A DNA stretch of 64,000 nucleotides, from the NCBI GenBank assembly GCA_963556145.1, contig OY744469.1, positions 6,172,767 to 6,236,766 on the forward strand, written 5' to 3'. Position 1 is the stretch's first letter, and the number at the start of each line of letters is the position of its first letter. Below are positions 45,545 to 55,440 of this stretch, one piece after another. The stretch comes from Hygrocybe punicea. Its lineage: Eukaryota > Basidiomycota > Agaricomycetes > Agaricales > Hygrophoraceae. The notes beneath the pieces were generated by a model. It was not told where the DNA came from and ran no database searches. It saw only the letters and a program-made list of their open reading frames with translations. The translations under genes were made by a program, and so were the position numbers.

Positions 45545-45602
45545 GGTGTCCCAAAAAGGTGCACCTTTTACGGCGAAAAAATGTGCACCTTTTTGGGACA
45601 CC
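45545..45602. repeat. Perfect 20-bp hairpin between divergent genes
   Basis: GGTGTCCCAAAAAGGTGCAC (45545-45564) and its exact complement (45583-45602) surround an 18-base loop. It lies 22 bases upstream of the TET/JBP start codon, between that gene and the divergent kinase-like gene. It could be a regulatory site, a terminator-like structure or a tiny foldback insertion. Confidence 0.85.
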
Positions 45603-45749
45603 ACGTGAATCTTCGGCCACGCTACTGGTACCTAACTGAATGTCCCTTCATCAAAGCAAGTATAAGGAGGGGAACCCCAGTAGGTAAGAACCAAAGCAAA
45701 AAGATTGGGCGCATTGCAAACTTACCTACGTATCTCCATAGCAAGAGGG

Positions 45750-47581
45750 ATGGCTACGTTGGAGACATACGTCCCTAGCATGATCTTTCCACTACCCTCA
45801 GACCATCAATTCACCAAGATCTCGACGTCGACATCCACCGCCCCATACAACATCAGCATACCACCCCCAAATCAGGAAGGACGACCGGCTTTCATGGTCC
45901 ATGATCATTCTTTACCGAATCGTATGCTGGCTTCATTGCGTGCCTACCTTCAAAGTGCCCCAGGCCGACATCTAGCCCCCTCCACTGTACTGGTTCAAGC
46001 AATTGCCAGCCTGGAGAGGTCCCTCCGGAATTACCTCCTAGACCACGAATCGTCGTCTAGCCTCCTTTTCCAGCGTGCCTTTAACCCCATATGTTGTGCA
46101 GTAGAGGAGGTTGACGCAAATCCCACCCAGCCCGAGCCTACTACTAGAATTGCCGCTTTCAATCAGATCCCGGATGGAACATACCGGCCACACTGTGACG
46201 CTGATCCACAGCTACATGTGGAGTTCAAGAGCTGGACAGCATTCACACATCACGCGGAGGGTATCTTACGTCTGGGCAGAAATAGAGCGGTTTTGGAGCT
46301 GAGCCCTAGTGAGACAGGGCACAGATCCATAATCTTTAAGGTGGGCACTGAATCTTAGTGGTAATCCCCCCACTCATCATCACCTCTGATAGATGGGAAT
46401 AGCTATGCTGTCAGGTCCCACTACCATCCCCTACGCACTCCTCTTCGGAGGAGATAGGTACATGCTCTTCTCACTTTGCCCTGTCCCTGGCTTGCCACTG
46501 CATGGCCTCCTATGCTCAGACATTCTTCACCTCCTTGACTCAACGACGCCCTTTATGCCGTTAATCGTTTTCTGCCTTTTATGGACTGGCGGTACGATCA
46601 TGGACACCCCCCCAGATATTCATCTTCCCATGGTTAAATTAGTTAAGCCATTAGGCTGTACTCGTCAGGCAACGCAACGTTCCAACATCAACCCGGCTCC
46701 CAGTGGTGACACCCTTTCAACCTTTTTTTCCGGTCTGACTTTACCCTCGCAGGTGAGTTGCAGTTGCGTCTCTGAGTTTTCAGATGAGAGACTCCAGTTT
46801 ATAGGCGGACACTTTATGTCTGACTTTCGATCTCGATCACTGCGAAGTAGTCACGTACGAGTTGCGGCGCATGGAAGTGGTTGATCCAGAATGCCAGTCC
46901 TTTACTTTTCACTCCTTAATAGCACTCCTGTCATCGGTTGCGATTCAGGGGCTGATGCAACTAGCGATCTTCCACAAGTCCATTCAAACACGCCTGAAAC
47001 GCTCCAAATCTCCGACTGATGCGATTTCACCCCCGTCATACCGTGAACTTCTTCTGACTACGTTTCTGGACAGAGGATCAGTGGGGAATGTATTTCGAGG
47101 GCGGTTTGATCACCACTGTGCTGACAACGTCGTCGGAAAAGTTGCCATTGACACCCAATCCCAAGCACAGCTGCGTCACGAAGCCAAAATCCATGCAGTG
47201 CTCGCAGCACTTCAGGGCACTGTGATACCGGCTTTCTACGGTCTGTACGTGGGGAGGGGTTTTCAAGTGCTCCTGATGCGTGATGCAGGTAAATCGTTGA
47301 GCTCATTCTCTATGCTTTCACGTGCCCAGCAGTACATTGTTCACATCCTCTGCAAGCCATTTCATTTATGCTATGTTCCTAGGTACGATCTGTGGGCAGC
47401 TATACTATCCCTCCATCAGGCTGGAGTAAGTCACCTAGACTTACGTCCAGACAACGTAGTTTTATCTCAAACTGGTGTAGTCCAAGTTCTCGATTTCTCT
47501 CATGCCACCCTCCATGGGTGCCCTGGTGTTAGTGAATGTCCTGAGCTTCAGGATATGAGGCAGACGTTGCAGATCCCATGA
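45750..47581 (+). CDS. Protein kinase-like gene in the Plavaka element
   Basis: Exons 45750-46340, 46393-46752, 46805-47331 and 47383-47581 join in frame; all introns are 51-52 bases with GT..AG ends. The N-terminal half has SRAGQHS-like context in frame VEFKSWTAFTHHAEGILRLG and GHRSIIFKMGIAMLSGP, a nuclease/tail-like domain often found before fungal transposon-linked kinases. The kinase part has a Gly-rich loop (FLDRGSVGNVFRG), VVGKVAID with a possible Lys, LMRDAGKSLSSF, a catalytic loop VSHLDLRPDNVVL (HLD in place of HRD, Arg in place of Lys) and VQVLDFSHA (DFS in place of DFG). The altered motifs leave activity uncertain. The start is the first in-frame ATG; an upstream exon ending at about 45682 is possible. 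Its role for the transposon is unknown. Confidence 0.68.
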
Positions 47582-47683
47582 ATGCGAGAAGACGGCGGTG
47601 GAGTTAATATTTTTTTTTGTTTCGTACGATGTGAATTATAAGGCATGTTGCATAAGATAACTTTTTGAGAGATCAGCTGGACC

Positions 47684-47753
47684 AGTGCTGACTTCCTGAA
47701 AAGGTGTACTTTTTAAGACGATAAAATGAGGTCCTTTTTGGGAAGTCAGTGCT
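47684..47753. repeat. Imperfect hairpin related to 45545-45602
   Basis: Arms CTGACTTCC..AAAAGG (47688-47704) and CCTTTTTGGGAAGTCAG (47733-47749). Mismatches are TG against CA pairs on the two arms, as if an ancestral CpG had decayed on opposite strands. It shares the AAAAGGTG..TTTT core and similar loop with the perfect hairpin upstream. It lies between the kinase-like and transposase genes. Confidence 0.65.
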
Positions 47754-47993
47754 ACAGACAGCCCTACTCTCACGGAGCTTACTTTTAAACACTGGCTAGG
47801 ACAATACTGAGACTAGTGACTCAACTTGTGAAACTTATTCTGGTTCCGTAACGCATGCAGTGATCTCTCACAAATCCGTTCCTCCTTGGGCTTATCTCAG
47901 AGACCCATGTGACACAGTATCATTCATTTATAGCAATCTTATCCTGGTTATCTTCATATTGTGCTTTTGACTGAACGCTGCAACAACGCTACC

Positions 47994-50900
47994 ATGGATC
48001 TCCAAGATGAGCTCTCTTGCCCTGTCTGCATGAAAAGCTTCAAGACTAAGAAGGGCTGCACCACCCACCTCACAACGGCGCGCTCATGCTGCTGGTATCG
48101 ACGTGGCAAGTTGGCACAGCTCTCCCCCTTAGATTTGGATGGAGAGGGTGGAGAAGCCTTGATTTCAGATCTTTGCGATGGCGATGGACAATCAGACCAA
48201 ATGGAAGATCAGAGGAGCCACATGGATGAATACGTCGTGGCCGCAATGGATGATATGGCAGATGACGATGATCTGTTCGACTTCATTCCTATGCCATCAG
48301 CCACACTTGCTACGTTACCCGAAGTCCAGATTGGTGAAGCAGGGCCTGGACCATCCACTGCACGCCATGTGCTGCACAGGGTTCTAGATGACGAAGACGA
48401 TAGTCGGGTAGAAGACCCATTCCAAGCAGCAGGGTGTGTGATACGGATGAACGAAAATCTACACGAACGCTGGAGAAACCTGTTTGGAAGCGGACTAGAT
48501 GGGGAGGGTGACATCACTATGGGAGCGGACACCCCTGCGCCGAACACGTTTTATCCTTTCGCATCCGAGCTTGACTGGCGTGTTGCAGATTGGGTTATTA
48601 AAGACGGTCCAGGAAACAATGCATTTGACCGATTTCTGTCCATTCCTGGGGTAAGATTTCTGGATTCTCTGTCGACACTGATGTTCCGACATGGATCCCT
48701 CAGGTGAGGCAGAAGTTAGGGCTTTCATTCCAGAATACACGTGCTCTACATAAGATCATCGATGACATTCCCCACAGAGCGGGAAAGTGGCAAACCAAGC
48801 ATCTGTCCTTCAAGGATCGTCCTGCGGAGAAGCACGTAGTAAGGTTCAGAGACGTGATTGAGGCAATACGTTGTCTATGGGGTGATCCAGCCTTATCGCA
48901 GAGTATGGTCTACGTCCCAAAGAAGGTATATTCCGACGTCAGTCGCTCAAACAGAGTCTATTCTGAGATGTGGACGGGATCTTGGTGGCACGTAATCCAG
49001 GTGTGCAACGATACATTCTCCACTCTCTGAAATAGGTCTCACGCTTACTATCAGACACGTCTCCCTGTCGGCGCAACTCTAGCACCTGTGATACTCGCAA
49101 CCGACAAAACACAACTTACTCAGTTCACGGGTGGCAAATCTGCATATCCTGTCTATCTCACTTTGGGAAATCTACCCAAAACTGTACGGAGAAAGCCTTC
49201 TCAGCATGCTGCAGTTCTAGTGGGTTATCTTTCGGTGGACAAAATTTGCCGTGACAAGTTGACTAAACAAGAACATCAAGCAAGAAATCAATGTTTATTC
49301 CACGAGTCGATGCGATTGATCATGGCACCCCTGAAAGACTTAGGAGAGTCAGGTATCGAGATGACCAGTGGTGACGGTTCGGTTCGTAAAGTCCATCCTG
49401 TCCTAGCGTCCTACGTCGCGGACTACCCAGAACAATGCCTTGTTACTTGTTCCAAGTATGGAACATGCCCTAAATGTCAGTGTCCAGCAGACAAGCTGCA
49501 GGATATGATCGCACACCCGAATCGAACTCAGAAGTGGACGTTAGGAGTAATAGATGAGGCAAAGAGGACGTCAGCTACGGCATCAGAGTTCCACAAGTAC
49601 TGCATGGACAGGGAGGTATCTGGAAGTGTTTACAGGCCTTTCTGGGACGGATTTCCTCACACAGACATCAATCTGGCCGTTACACCTGATGTTCTTCATC
49701 AGATCTACCAAGGTGTCTTCAAGCATGTAACAAACTGGTGTCAGCGCACAGTCGGTCCTGACGAGCTAGACCACCGTATTCGCTGCCTTCCACCTGCATA
49801 CGGACCGCGTCACTTTAAGAATGGTATCTCTGCTCTCTCTCAAATATCTGGCACGGAGCGGAAGAATATGGCTAAGATTCTCCTGGGTTGTCTCGTGGGT
49901 GTTCTGCCCAAGAAGGCCATAGTGGCATGTCGTGCGCTTCTGGACTTCATTTACCTTGCCCAGTACAGCACACATGATGACATCACCCTGGGTTACATGC
50001 AGGATGCCCTGAACATATTTAACCTACACAAGACTTATTTCATTGAAACCGGCATACGTGACGATCTTAACATCCCTAAGTTCCATTCCTTGCACCACTA
50101 CATCCAGTCCATCAAGTTTCTAGGTACCACTGACAATTACAACACTGAATTGTTTGAACGACTTCACATCGATTTAGCCAAGGACGGATGGCGTGCCTCC
50201 AACCAACGTGACGAGTTTCCACAAATGATCAACTGGCTTACTCGCCAGGAGAAGATGTTCACATTCCAACACTACGTCTCCTAGATGGATTCACAGCGTC
50301 CCACTAGTCCTCCTTCCAAATCACTATCTCACAACGCCGCCGGTAACCTGATATCACTTCCTAAATATCCTACTCAACCTCGTCAATTGATCGACGTCAT
50401 TGCAGAGCGCCATCATGCTCCAGGATTTTCAACTGCCCTCAAGGACTATTTAAACCGCATCATGGGGAATCCAACAACCTTTCACGTTGCATCTTTGAAC
50501 ACGCTACCTTTTGCAAGGTTAGATGTCTATCACACTTTGAAATTTCACCCTCCAAGTCTAGAAGATGGTGAAGAGGAATGTGATGTTATAAAGGCTGCTC
50601 CTGCCTTCAAGAAAAGAGCAGGCTGCTTTGACAATGTCATAGTTCTGCACACTGACGTTGCAGAATCCACCGGTCTTGAAGGTAAGCTTCCTGGTAAGCT
50701 TGCAGTCTCATGTTGACATTTTTTACGTCAGGAACACGCATTGGACGTGTGAGGGTGATTTTCACCTTGCCATCAACGCTAGACTACGGCCTGGGACCTT
50801 CACCAGTAATCTGGCGGAAAACCCCTTTGACATATATTGAATGGTACACTGGACTGAAACCAACAGCAGAACCGTATCACGACATGTACACTCTCAAGCC

Positions 50901-51093
50901 TCTGTACCGTGCCGATGGTCAACGTTCCGGTTCTATCATTCCTTTAACGAGCATTAGGCAGAGTTGCATGTTAACACCTCTGTTCAGAAGGTCTGCAGAT
51001 ATCACATGGACCACTGATAATGTTTTAGATGAATGTGGGACTTTCTTGGTGAACAACTGGCAGAATATGTATTCATACAAAACTATTTGGTAG
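47994..51093 (+). pseudogene. Plavaka transposase with one internal stop
   Basis: Exons 47994-48650, 48704-49000, 49055-50681 and 50732-51093. The N-terminus has a C2H2 zinc finger (CPVCMKSFKTKKGCTTHL) and an acidic stretch. The Plavaka core follows: WHVIQ-TRLPVGATLAPVILATDKTQ, GGKSAYPVYLTLGNLPKTV, SQHAAVLVGYLSVDKI, LVTCSKYGTCPKCQCP, DINLAVTPDVLHQIYQGVFK and TDNYNTELFERLHIDLAKDG. The frame is open except for TAG at 50282-50284, where YVS-stop-MDSQRP stands in place of an expected Trp (TGG to TAG). The C-terminal part resumes to TAG 51091-51093. With that stop read through, the protein would be about 980 residues. The gene is the mobility gene of the 11.2-kb element. Confidence 0.88.
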
Positions 51094-51228
51094 TAATAAT
51101 ACGTGTTACAAGTTTCTGTGACTCTAAGGTTTCTTTCCAACGCTCTGTGACACTCTGTGGCACTCTCTGACACCCTGAGAAAATGGAATATTCCCAGGAT
51201 AATGTGAGAGCCAAAGTGTTTTTCCTGA

Positions 51229-53187
51229 TGTCCCTATGATGGAGATGGGCAATTCAGAGGCAAACTGAAAGAGGTTTCAAAAGTGGAGATTGAGCCCATT
51301 TATATGATATGTCCAGATGCCTCCAAATGTGAAACAATGGAGTGCAATCCATGTTCACTGCTTCAAGCCATCCGCGATCGGGATATTCCTCAAGTTACTC
51401 TAATTAGAGGAACACATATCCATGACCATGGTTAAGCTCTGGTTGGAAAATGTCCAGACTGCCAAACCAACTATTATGCAGATCATGAACATGCACAGGA
51501 TGCTGAAGGCAGTAATCAGTGGAGTAAAGTTTATTTAAACTCTGCCAAATACCTCAAGGTTGGACAAAAGACTTGGGTTAATCGGATCTTTGCTGGAGCC
51601 ATGTTAAATGGAATGTATAGCTTCCATGGTTCAGCTGCCACTTATGCAGAGTTTTGGAATGATAGTTTCTGGTCAACTCAGCCAGGAGGGTTGAAAAGAG
51701 TTTCACGGCATCAAATTTGGCATTGCTTTGTTCAAGAATCTGTGCGCTCTGTTGTAGCTGCATCTCATTACAATCTGGTGCTTTCAGAAGGCCTTTTTAT
51801 CAAAGAAGTTACGAAAGGAGCTTTCATGACACTGGGTCAAAATGGTGTGATTAGGAGTGCTGCTGATCATGCTTGTGATGAATGCACTCATGTCTACAAG
51901 AACACAGCAGATGTGATTACTGGAGATGATCCAGCTGCTATAGTTGGAGTGGATGAAAACAGAGCAGTTCCTGTGCTGTTGGGTGATAATGCAGATCTAG
52001 CTGCCCAAGATGCCGCCCAAGCTTGACAGCATGCCAGAGATAGAAGAGGAGATGATGATGAACCAATGGATGTTGATAATGTTCCATCAGCCTTTGTCAC
52101 CATGGTAGTCTTAGATGGGGTAGTGATGGGTCCTACTGTAAGTCAAATTAGTCAAATTGATGTGACAATACTAATAATATTATCATCTAGCATTGTGCAC
52201 GAGATGGTTGTATTAATGAACTGGCAAATGCACGAGGAGGACAATATTGCATTGAACATGAAGCCCAGTATGGAGCTCAATGTCGCATTCAAAACTGTAA
52301 CAATCAAAAGGTTGCTGGGACAAAAGCCTGTGAAATCCATCAAGAACAGTGGCACAACCACGTCTCATTATGGTCGTCAAAGTATACTGGGTATTCGTAG
52401 ATTGTTGCGAAGAACAGATGAAGAGAATCAGCCCTGGCTCCCTGGTGTAGCTTGCCAAGCTCAGCCTCATGACAAAGTTGCTCCTGAGCCACGTCGAGCC
52501 AACAACTTCATTCCACCCAGGTTCTATTGTGTGGAAACCATATGTGCTCCCTGTGGAGTGGTCATTGCCTGGGCAAAGTTTGCCAAATCAGAATCTCCAA
52601 CCAATATTTTGGGGTTTTTGGAATCAGTATATCCAACGAAGGAGTCACGACCAGACTACATTTGCGTGGACAAGGCTTGCATGCTTCTCAGAACCAGTAT
52701 TGCCAATGGAAGCTGGAATATCTGGAAGGAAACAACTCGATTTATTGTGGATTCCTACCACTATGTCAACCACAGGACAACAGACTACCTTTGTCGTAAA
52801 TGGTGCAATCCTGCTCCATTGAATGGATCTGCTCCAAATCTGGTTATTGTGGAACATGATAGGCAAGGAAGACCTTATTACAAACGTGCTTTTAATACCC
52901 AAGTGAGTATTAGATGATTTATTTTTAACTTGTATTGAAATTGATGATATTAATAGGCATGTGAGCAACTGAATGCATGGCTGGGTGGATTTGAACCTAT
53001 TCTCAAAAGAATGCTTCCTTGTAATTTTGACTGGTTTTTACATGCAATGTTGTTTATTCATACAGAACGTGTCATCAACAAGCAAAACTCAAAAGGTGCT
53101 CAGAAGAATGAAGATGAAGATGAAGATGAGGATGAGGATGGAGATGAGGATGAGGACTATGGAATTGATATTGACAGAGATGACTGA
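51229..53187 (+). pseudogene. CxC5/CxC6 transposase-like gene, piece 3 of 3
   Basis: Carries the cysteine clusters of KDZ-associated proteins: ICPDASKCETMECNPCSLL and GKCPDCQTNYYADHEHAQ (CxC5, about 51310-51490); HACDECTHVYKN, CARDGCINELANARGGQYC and CRIQNCNNQKVAGTKACEIH (CxC6, about 51870-52340). The C-terminal part reads as a DDE core: Asp in YICVDKAC (52669-52671), Asp in FIVDSYHYVNH (52750-52752) and Glu in QACEQLNAWLGGF (52963-52965), with an acidic tail. Introns 52138-52190 and 52903-52956 are clean. Lesions: TAA 51433-51435, TGA 52024-52026 (probably from CGA) and a one-base insertion near 52387. Upstream pieces lie at 36921-37362 and 39968-40030. Confidence 0.82.
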
Positions 53188-53323
53188 ACATTGGAACACT
53201 TGATGGCATTGTTCTCTATAATATATATAAGCAATCAAGCTGAATAGTCATGAAATCAACTGATGCTAGTTCCAGTCTTAAAGTTGAATTAGCTTCAATA
53301 TCATTGAAAATATATAAAGCAGG

Positions 53324-53630
53324 CCAAATCAAAGGCTTTGAAGCTTTGAATTGAACTGTAACAAAATAATGGTAACAATGTGAATAGTGATTGAGATATA
53401 AGCAAAATGGTTATGAAAAGCCGAGTTTTTTAGGGATTCCCTAGGGAGTCCCTAGGGACTCCTTGAAATAAAAGTCTAGAACTAACAAGCCAAATCAAAG
53501 GCTTTGAAGCTTTGAATTGAACTGTAACAAAATAATGGTAACAATGTGAATAGTGATGGAGATATAAGCAAAATGGTTACAAAAAGCCGAGTTTTTTAGG
53601 GAGTCCCTAGGGAGTCCCTAGGGACCACTA
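53324..53630. repeat. Tandem duplication near the right end of the CxC element
   Basis: A segment beginning GCCAAATCAAAGGCTTTGAA (about 53324) recurs about 165 bases later (about 53490) and is nearly identical through CGAGTTTTTTAGGG. Each copy ends in TCCCTAGGGAGTCCCTAGGGA motifs, so the duplication doubles the subterminal repeat cluster. Confidence 0.8.
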
Positions 53631-53816
53631 CAAATACTCCCTAGGGAGTAAAATTTGATGAAATTGGGATTTTCAGATGGAATCCCTAGGGACTCCCTGG
53701 GTCATGTTGGATGGAATGTGGTCCCTAGGGAATCCCTAGGGAGTCCCTACCGTCCCTAGGGAGTCCCTAGGGAGTGGGTAGGAACACGTGGTAGAGTGAA
53801 AAGTACTGCAACTTGC

Positions 53817-54315
53817 CCACAGTGGAGGAGGTCGCTGCCATCATACCAGGAAGTGGAGAAGAGGAGGTCAACCTTCACAGGGAGATCATTCTGCGTCTCA
53901 AGACTCCTGATCAAGGTGGTGTCCTCAAAAGGATCAGTCATCTCAATCCTGTCTACTGGCCACTCCACTGTGTTCTTCTCTTTCCAAATGGAGAGCAAGG
54001 CTGGCATGATAGCATTCCTTCACTTCCTGGACCCAAAGGGCAATTCCACACTGAGAATGTCACTCAGTGGCGCTACCATGCTTACAGGCTCCACCCAAGG
54101 CTTCTACTCCACACCCCTCTTCGTGATCCAGAACCCCACACACTATTTCGCGGTGGTTGGCTGTTGCAGCAATATGTCGTCGATGCTTGGTCTTCAGTAG
54201 ACGGCTCAGAGCTCTTTTGGATGAAGACTCATCAGAAAAATATCAGAGCTGATTTGTACCAGGGGGTTGCCAATGCTGTCCACAACGCAGATGATGGTCC
54301 TGTCGATCTTGGACA
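53817..54315 (+). pseudogene. Helitron helicase, piece 2 of 3
   Basis: Continues the N-terminal Helitron domain: PTVEEVAAIIPGSGEEEVNL, PVYWPLHCVLLFPNGEQGWH, TQWRYHAYRLHPR and RGGWLLQQYVVDAWSSVDGS, to VDLG. The frame is open. It is bounded on the left by the CAACTTGC duplication of the CxC element and on the right by CTTGGACA (54308-54315), the duplication of the hAT-type element. Joining to 55441 gives VDLGQVGTCIVLPS in frame. Confidence 0.85.
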
Positions 54316-55432
54316 TAGTGTTGCTGAAGTCTGGTTTGGTCCAGTTTTTGGCCTTTTTGGCTGAACCAAAAACCAGACCCTTGGTTCGGTTTGGCCCCCT
54401 TGCTGAACCGGAACCGGAACCACATGGGACCGTCCCATGCGATCCGGTCTGCGTCCCAATGCGGTTTGAACCGCGAACCACCTCCCTCCACCCTCAAATT
54501 TCCTTGCAAGCCGCAGCACCGCATCAATTGATGTGGGCCTGGGGTTGCGAGGAGTTGGGGGGGTGGGGAGGAAGGGGGGGACCATCCGCTGCCGTGGGTG
54601 CTGCGTCGCTGCCGGTGCCATTGTTGCAACTGCTGCCCTTGCCGCCGTCGCTGCTGCTGCTGTTGCCGTCGCTGCTACTGCTGCTGTCGACGCTGCTGCT
54701 GCTGTAGCTGCTGTCGCCATAGCTGCTGCCGTTGCTGCTGCCATTGTTGCTGCTGCCGTTTTCATTGCAGCCATGGCTGCTGCCACCGCTGCTGGGGTTG
54801 CCGTGGGGCTGCTGCCATGTCCATGCTCGCGGGCGTCATGGAGTTGTGAGGGGCAAGTATAGATAAATAAGTGACCAATAAAAGATAAGAGGTGACATAT
54901 CTTAGCAGCGGGGGTGGGCGCACCACTCCCCGCTGTGTCCCATTCTCGCTATGGTCCCTAGTTCCCATTGTGGGCATGGTGTGGGTGTGGGCATGGTGTG
55001 GGTGTGGGTGTGGTTTTGGCATGGGTGCGGGCAGGGCGTGGGCATGGGTGTGGGCCGTGGGGGGCTTCTTTGTGTAAGAAAATGTTAGTAAAGTATGACA
55101 TAAATTATTTACTTACCGTTATCATTCATTGATGTTGTTGTTGAGTCAAATCCATGTGGATTTGCATGTATGTTTAAGGTCACATGACCCAAGTTCTCAC
55201 GAGTACATACACAAAAATTAACACAAACATTGAATATTGCAGTATCTATATACAATAAGTTCACGGTTTGAACCCGGTTCCAAGCCATTCAGAAATTTCT
55301 GAAGGGCCCAGAACCCTGCACTGGACCCGCGGTTCAGTTCAGCCAAAGTGCTGAACTTAGACTGAACTTAGGGTTCAGTTCAGGGTTTGAACAGGGTTTG
55401 GTTTGGTTCCAAACTGGACTATGGCAACACTA
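54316..55432. mobile_element. Non-autonomous hAT-type element inserted in the Helitron
   Basis: 1117 bp with ends TAGTGTTGC / GCAACACTA; the match continues inward imperfectly through GGTTTGG-type sequence. CTTGGACA flanks it (54308-54315, 55433-55440), an 8-bp duplication. Inside are GGTTCGAACC-like runs at both ends, a CTG/CCG trinucleotide tract (about 54596-54800) and a GTGTGGGTGTGG tract (about 54975-55060). The alanine- and cysteine-rich translations of the trinucleotide tract are not genes. Confidence 0.88.
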
Positions 55433-55440
55433 CTTGGACA

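Larger units (their letters stand above)
40031..51228. mobile_element. 11.2-kb Plavaka element with cargo genes
   Basis: The ends are inverted: TCAGGAAAAACACT at 40031-40044 and AGTGTTTTTCCTGA at 51215-51228. Both ends have subterminal clusters of CTCTGAGAG/CACTCTG-type motifs (40049-40240, 51125-51180). The element splits the CxC gene, and deleting exactly this span restores the frame. I see no target duplication. Cargo: a DUF6532-like gene and a TET/JBP gene on the minus strand, a kinase-like gene and the Plavaka transposase on the plus strand. Confidence 0.78.
34067..53808. mobile_element. 19.7-kb CxC/KDZ-type element inserted in the Helitron
   Basis: The inverted ends share CACTCTACCACGTGTTCC (left from 34076; complement at right to about 53799) and extend outward imperfectly to a CAG-like terminus. 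CAACTTGC lies directly outside on both sides (34059-34066, 53809-53816), an 8-bp duplication. Removing the insert and one copy joins RYNL to PTVEEVAA of the Helitron in frame. Without its own two insertions the element is about 5.9 kb: an unrecognised repeat-bearing gene, then a CxC5/CxC6 transposase-like gene. Eight-base duplications fit Zisupton or hAT relatives; the CxC gene favours the KDZ group. Confidence 0.82.

Noticed and set aside
40031..51228. A target-site duplication for the Plavaka element
   Set aside because: Flanks are ATCCA and TGTCC, with no match of useful length; I do not claim one.
54596..54862. Ala-rich or Cys-rich frames on both strands
   Set aside because: They come from a CTG/CCG trinucleotide tract inside a non-coding hAT-type element.
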